Assembly (NCBI RefSeq): GCF_018271995.1
Contig: NZ_JAGUCO010000016.1
Span: 1 to 64,000 of the forward strand
Reading direction: 5' to 3'
From: Carboxylicivirga linearis
GTDB taxonomy: Bacteria; Bacteroidota; Bacteroidia; Bacteroidales; Marinilabiliaceae
Length of the DNA stretch: 64,000 bases
Within the stretch, counting starts at the first letter, position 1. Every line of letters starts with the position of its first letter. The translations under genes and the position numbers were made by a program. Below, in pieces: positions 60,221 through 64,000 of this stretch. The notes under the pieces are model-generated. The model ran no database searches. It worked only from the letters and a program-made list of their open reading frames with translations, and was not told the DNA's origin.

Positions 60221-61729
60221 ATGAAGAAATTACACTTATTTATAGTTAAAAGTTACTTGGGGCCGTTGGCCATGACATTCTTTATTTCACTATTTATATT
60301 AGTGATGCAATTTCTTTGGAAATATGTAGATGACATGGTTGGGAAAGGACTAGACACTTTGGTTCTGGCCGAGTTACTGTTTTATGCAACCCTGCAAGTT
60401 GTTCCCATGGCACTTCCTTTGGCAATACTATTAGCCTCCTTAATGACTTTTGGAAACCTTGGAGAAAACTACGAACTAACAGCTATTAAAGCTGCCGGGG
60501 TCTCCTTACCTCGCACCATGAAACCATTGATATACATAACAATAGGAATATCAATAGCTGCTTTCTGGTTCTCAAACAATGTAATGCCATATGCCAATTT
60601 AAAACTATATTCACTTTTATACGATGTAAAACAAGCCAAGCCTGAACTGGAGATAAAAGAGCAGGTGTTTTACGATGGCTTTGATAATTTTCGTATTAAA
60701 ATTGATAGAAAAGATAACGAAACGAATCTGCTTCATGATATTATGATCTATGATCATCGCGACAGATTTAATAAAAACTCCAACGTAACATTAGCAGACT
60801 CTGGTCGTCTTCAAGTATCACAGGACAAACGAAACATGGTACTCACCTTGTTTGATGGAGTTCGATATGATGAAAAAATAAGCGATAACAACAAACGCCT
60901 TCGAGACCGGGATCAACAACGTTTCCGACGAGATATCTTTAAGGAGCAAATTGCTTTAATTGAGTTGCAAGGTTTAAATTTCGATAGAACTGACGAAAAT
61001 TTATTTGCCAATTACGACAGAATGAAAAACCTGAACCAATTAACTTACGACATTGATTCGTTTAATGTACAACGTAACACCCATGTTGAAAGGTTGGCTC
61101 AAACATCTGAAAACTTTTATTTCCAGAATGCCAGATACGCTGCTCGCAAAAAAAAGATGGACACAAATCTGTCGTTTATGGATTCTGTCAGTGTAATGAA
61201 CCCTGATTCGCTGTATGAGAAACTAACCATTCATCAGAAGAAAATGGCTATTGAAAGTGCCTTACGAAAAGCGCGCGACAACAAAAACCAAATGGACGAT
61301 GCAAAAAGACATATCAATGCTCAGGATAGTAAAATAAGGAAACATACCATTGAGGTTCATCGAAAATTTACTTTGTCATTTGCCTGTTTTATTTTCTTCT
61401 TTATTGGGGCCCCGCTAGGAGCAATTATACGTAAAGGAGGGCTGGGTATGCCTGTAGTAATTTCGGTATTGTTCTTTATTGTTTATTACATCATCGACAC
61501 CATGGGTGCAAAAATGGCGCGCGAAGGCATATGGCCTGTATATCAAGGCATGTGGCTATCCTCATCGGTTCTGTTACCTCTGGGAATATTCCTTACTTAT
61601 AAGTCTGCAACCGATTCAACATTACTAAATGCTGATGCCTATATCATTTTCTTCCGTAAATTATTTAAGCGTGAGAAATATGATTTATCTAACAAAATGG
61701 ATAAGCCAGAAGACAATAAAACAGACTAA
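60221..61729 (+). CDS. LptF/LptG-family permease (LPS export)
   Basis: A 502-residue inner membrane protein of the YjgP/YjgQ family, the permease part of the LptBFG transporter that moves lipopolysaccharide out of the inner membrane. Three N-terminal helices with YLGPLAMTFFISLFILVMQFLWKYVDDMVGKGLD and LPLAILLASLMTFGNLGENYELTAIKAAGVSLPRTMKPL (the coupling helix region), a periplasmic beta-jellyroll (~125-230), a long charged helical insertion (~255-375, coiled-coil-like; unusually long compared with the ~360-residue E. coli proteins), then three C-terminal helices (FTLSFACFIFFFIGAPLGAIIRKGGLGMPVVIS). Bacteroidota usually have this long form. It is followed by ribBA after 59 bases, but ribBA has its own promoter. 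Confidence 0.9.
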   Translation: MKKLHLFIVKSYLGPLAMTFFISLFILVMQFLWKYVDDMVGKGLDTLVLAELLFYATLQVVPMALPLAILLASLMTFGNLGENYELTAIKAAGVSLPRTMKPLIYITIGISIAAFWFSNNVMPYANLKLYSLLYDVKQAKPELEIKEQVFYDGFDNFRIKIDRKDNETNLLHDIMIYDHRDRFNKNSNVTLADSGRLQVSQDKRNMVLTLFDGVRYDEKISDNNKRLRDRDQQRFRRDIFKEQIALIELQGLNFDRTDENLFANYDRMKNLNQLTYDIDSFNVQRNTHVERLAQTSENFYFQNARYAARKKKMDTNLSFMDSVSVMNPDSLYEKLTIHQKKMAIESALRKARDNKNQMDDAKRHINAQDSKIRKHTIEVHRKFTLSFACFIFFFIGAPLGAIIRKGGLGMPVVISVLFFIVYYIIDTMGAKMAREGIWPVYQGMWLSSSVLLPLGIFLTYKSATDSTLLNADAYIIFFRKLFKREKYDLSNKMDKPEDNKTD

Positions 61730-61742
61730 GTGAACATTTTCA

Positions 61743-61774
61743 TTGTTCTGATGCAAATATTTTGACTAATTTTG
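61743..61774 (+). promoter_or_regulatory. Promoter of ribBA
   Basis: ATTG/TTG at 61742-61745 and an exact -7 element TAATTTTG at 61767-61774, spaced by 21 bases. The predicted start is about 61781. The ATG at 61789 would leave only ~8 leader bases, whereas ATG 61810 gives ~29. No FMN riboswitch is visible in this short leader. Confidence 0.6.
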
Positions 61775-61809
61775 CAGTCTGAAAACGGATGATTCCGATA
61801 AAACAATTA

Positions 61810-63048
61810 AAAATGCCAGAAGCTCAGGAATTTAAACTTAACACCATTGAGGAAGCAATTGATGCGATCAAAAATGGTGAATTAATTATTGTTGTTGATG
61901 ATGAAGATCGTGAGAACGAAGGCGATTTTATAGCAGCGGCAGAACTCATTACTCCCGAGAAAGTTAACTTTATGGCAACGCATGGCAGAGGCCTGATTTG
62001 CGCCCCATTAACCGAAGAGCGTTGCAATGAGTTAGATTTGGAATTAATGGTTGGAAAAAACACTTCCAGTCACGCAACTCCTTTTACCGTTTCGGTTGAT
62101 TTATTAGGACATGGATGTACCACAGGTATATCTGCTTCCGATAGAGCTAAAACCATTGCTGCCTTGGCTGATCCCAAAACAGAACCGGAAGAATTAGGCC
62201 GACCAGGACACATCTTCCCGTTAAAAGCAAAAAATAAAGGTGTCTTACGTAGAGCCGGACATACTGAAGCAGGTGTTGATCTTGCTCGTTTAGCTGAATT
62301 GTCTCCAGCAGCCGTATTGGTTGAAATACTGAATGAAGATGGTACAATGGCTCGTATGCCTGAATTGATTAAGATTGCTGAAAAATTCAATTTAAAGATT
62401 GTCACCATTAAAGATCTGATTGCTTATCGTCTTAAAAAAGAAAGCCTGATCATTAAAGGTGTTGAAGTTAATCTACCAACAGCTTACGGTGATTTTAGAT
62501 TTATCCCGTTCAAACAAAAATCGAATGGTATTGAGCACATGGCTTTGATAAAAGGTGAATGGAAAGAAGATGAAGCCGTATTGGTTCGTGTTCATTCATC
62601 ATGTGCTACCGGTGATATTTTTGGTTCATTACGATGCGAGTGCGGAGAACAGCTTCATAAAGCGATGGAAACCATCGACAAAGAAGGAAAAGGTGTAATT
62701 GTATACATGAATCAGGAAGGTAGAGGCATTGGTTTGATGAATAAAATTGCCGCTTACAAGCTACAGGAGGAAGGTTTAGACACCGTTGACGCTAATACTG
62801 AATTAGGTTTTGATGCCGACGAACGTGACTATGGTGTTGGCGCCCAAATATTACGCGAATTAGGAATAAGAAAGATGCGTTTAATGTCAAACAATCCTAT
62901 TAAACGTATTGGACTGGAAGGATACGGGCTGCAGGTTGTAGAAAATATACCTATTGAAGTAAACCCCAATCCTCATAATGAATTTTACATGAAGACTAAA
63001 TTGGAGAGAATGGGACACAACCTACAATTCTTCAAGTACAAGAAATAA
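61810..63048 (+). CDS. ribBA: Bifunctional riboflavin biosynthesis protein RibBA
   Basis: A bifunctional enzyme of 412 residues (419 if started at 61789). The N-terminal half is 3,4-dihydroxy-2-butanone-4-phosphate synthase ([13 protein letters not shown] metal site, [27 protein letters not shown]). The C-terminal half is GTP cyclohydrolase II ([24 protein letters not shown] with the three zinc Cys, [43 protein letters not shown]). The two supply both precursors of riboflavin. The start at 61810 ([11 protein letters not shown]) is preferred because the promoter lies too close to the first ATG, at 61789. A single-gene unit with its own promoter and terminator. Confidence 0.95.
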   Translation, partial: KMPEAQEFKLNTIEEAIDAIKNGELIIVVDDEDRENEGDFIAAAELITPEKVNFMATHGRGLICAPLTEERCNELDLELMVGKNTSSHATPFTVSVDLLGHGCTTGISASDRAKTIAALADPKTEPEELGRPGHIFPLKAKNKGVLRRAGHTEAGVDLARLAELSPAAVLVEILNEDGTMARMPELIKIAEKFNLKIVTIKDLIAYRLKKESLIIKGVEVNLPTAYGDFRFIPFKQKSNGIEHMALIKGEWKEDEAVLVRVHSSCATGDIFGSLRCECGEQLHKAMETIDKEGKGVIVYMNQEGRGIGLMNKIAAYKLQEEGLDTVDANTELGFDADERDYGVGAQILRELGIRKMRLMSNNPIKRIGLEGYGLQVVENIPIEVNPNPHNEFYMKTKLERMGHNLQFFKYKK

Positions 63049-63064
63049 TTCAAAAAAAAACAGA

Positions 63065-63088
63065 AAGGAGGTTAAGCCTCCTTTTTTT
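63065..63088 (+). terminator. Terminator of ribBA
   Basis: Hairpin AAGGAGG-TTAAG-CCTCCTT followed by T5. The following spacer to 63248 contains ATATGTGTTTATA twice (63125-63137 and 63181-63193) but no gene. Confidence 0.8.
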
Positions 63089-63248
63089 ATGCAATTCTGC
63101 AAACAATAAAAACATATTCCCACAATATGTGTTTATAGTATAGTTCTGGTGGGTACCATTACTTATTTTGCGGTCAAGTAATATGTGTTTATAAAGGGTT
63201 AGATGGGTGTATGAATGTAATAAACACTGTTGGACCCACCGGTTCTTC

Positions 63249-64000
63249 TTATATTCTGTGAATTACTCCTGAAGATGAATTCTTTTTGGCTCCTGTAACT
63301 GAAGACCAGCAGTTTACTTCTCCTTGCATACGCAATGCTCCCAAAAGTGCAAACACTAGGGCCTCTTTATACTCTATTAAATTCCTATCAGGTATTTCAA
63401 TGAATTGTCTCATTTTGTTTTGAAGTAGCTCTATCAGGTAACTGTTATAAACTCCACCGCCTGTTATAAGTACTGAGCCATCACCCACAACCTCTAATTC
63501 GCAACTTATTACCTCTGCTACATGATGATAATAAGTATGAGCAATATTCTCTACCGGTTCAGAATTATATTTATCTATAATCGGCCACAACTCTTTTTCT
63601 ACCCATTCCTGCCCAAGTGATTTGGGAGCTCGCCCCTTATAGTATTCTAAATTACTTAAATCATCTAATAGAGATCGTATAATTTTCCCTCTTCGCCCCA
63701 ACGCTCCACCTTCATCATAATCTTCTCCTACCTGTTTAGCCAACTTATTTAAAACAAAATTTAACGCACATATATCCCAGGCTAATCTTTTTCCATCTTT
63801 AACAACTGAAACATTAGCAAAACCACCCAGATTGATACAAGCCGAATAGCTTTCAAACAATAATTGATCACCAACCGGAACCAAAGGAGCACCTTGTCCT
63901 CCGAGACAAATATCTAGCGTACGAAAATCACTTACAACTGTAATACCCGATGTGGCTGCCAACATACCTCCGTCACCCAGTTGAAAGTTCATTTGATTAT
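63249..64000 (-). CDS. anmK: Anhydro-N-acetylmuramic acid kinase, 3' part (5' end outside the window)
   Basis: The gene runs off the right edge; about 250 C-terminal residues of the usual ~350-370 are visible. Matching segments: NFQLGDGGMLAATSGITVVSDFRTLDICLGGQGAPLVPVGD, SACINLGGFANVSVV, AWDICALNFVLNKLA (family D(T/I)GPGN position is altered to DICALN), ITGGGVYNSYLIELL and EYKEALVFALLGALR. An internal ATG at 63992 is not the start, since family sequence continues upstream. The enzyme opens the 1,6-anhydro ring of anhydro-MurNAc and phosphorylates it to MurNAc-6-phosphate, the substrate of MurQ (45331). It is not operon-linked with murQ here. Confidence 0.9.
   Translation of the reverse strand, partial: NQMNFQLGDGGMLAATSGITVVSDFRTLDICLGGQGAPLVPVGDQLLFESYSACINLGGFANVSVVKDGKRLAWDICALNFVLNKLAKQVGEDYDEGGALGRRGKIIRSLLDDLSNLEYYKGRAPKSLGQEWVEKELWPIIDKYNSEPVENIAHTYYHHVAEVISCELEVVGDGSVLITGGGVYNSYLIELLQNKMRQFIEIPDRNLIEYKEALVFALLGALRMQGEVNCWSSVTGAKKNSSSGVIHRI

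Noticed and set aside
61730-61809. FMN riboswitch before ribBA
   Set aside because: The leader between promoter and start is at most about 30 bases, too short for an RFN element.
63249-63992. Complete 247-residue protein starting at ATG 63992
   Set aside because: AnmK family sequence continues upstream of this ATG to the window edge; the gene is cut by the window.

Overview
The window is a chromosomal piece of an AT-rich member of the Bacteroidota, most likely a marine or sediment Marinilabiliales-like lineage. The evidence is a SusC/SusD pair, type IX secretion C-terminal sorting domains, a S9B dipeptidyl peptidase, promoters of the Bacteroidota type (TAnnTTTG at -7), and many Bacteroidota-only families (DUF3667, DUF4922, DUF5009, AIM24-like). 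There are no rRNA genes, CRISPR arrays, phages or complete insertion sequences. Two tRNA genes are present.

Layout. (1) 0.4-4.5 kb: a TPR sensor kinase, preceded by a small gene of unknown function and followed by a tandem array. The array repeats a 3' fragment of the kinase gene together with a very small lipoprotein gene. The three lipoproteins share an almost constant 38-residue N-terminus and differ in their C-terminal tails; the gene upstream of the kinase ends in the same kind of tail. This is the most unusual part of the window. (2) 4.7-11.3 kb: a UPF0158 protein, then a probable inducible mutagenesis module (second DnaE-type polymerase, Y-family polymerase, divergent S24 repressor), then a small DUF559 nuclease-like gene between inverted palindromes. 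(3) 11.4-20.5 kb: a secreted protein, an AIM24 protein, and a five-gene minus-strand operon for a tripartite RND efflux pump with its own LytS/LytTR two-component system. (4) 20.7-28.4 kb: a ChaN-like protein, a cytochrome b / Rieske / octaheme cytochrome c-TPR operon, DPP-IV and tRNA-Leu. (5) 28.6-33.5 kb: a large GH128 beta-1,3-glucanase with a type IX sorting domain, a gene remnant and repeat clusters. (6) 33.6-46.2 kb: DUF3667, then a cell-wall sugar salvage region (DUF5009 membrane protein, AmpG-like permease, DUF4922-SpoIID fusion, GT2, secreted amidase, MurK-like kinase, MurQ); AnmK at the window end belongs to the same pathway. (7) 46.2-56.4 kb: a polysaccharide utilisation locus (lectin-like secreted protein, SusD, SusC) beside a ROK regulator. 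(8) 56.6-64 kb: TlpA thioredoxin, PAP2 phosphatase, stand-alone H-NOX haem sensor, tRNA-Met, START-like protein, LptF/G permease, RibBA and the 3' part of anmK.

How it works together. The envelope and carbohydrate genes suit a glycan-degrading heterotroph. Secreted and surface proteins cut or bind beta-glucans and other glycans, SusCD imports oligomers, and MurK, AnmK and MurQ feed MurNAc into GlcNAc-6-phosphate. The cytochrome operon suggests quinol oxidation through an unusual bc-type complex. Many spacers carry short reiterated sequences typical of this group; the dnaE gene and the DUF559 gene are bracketed by them.
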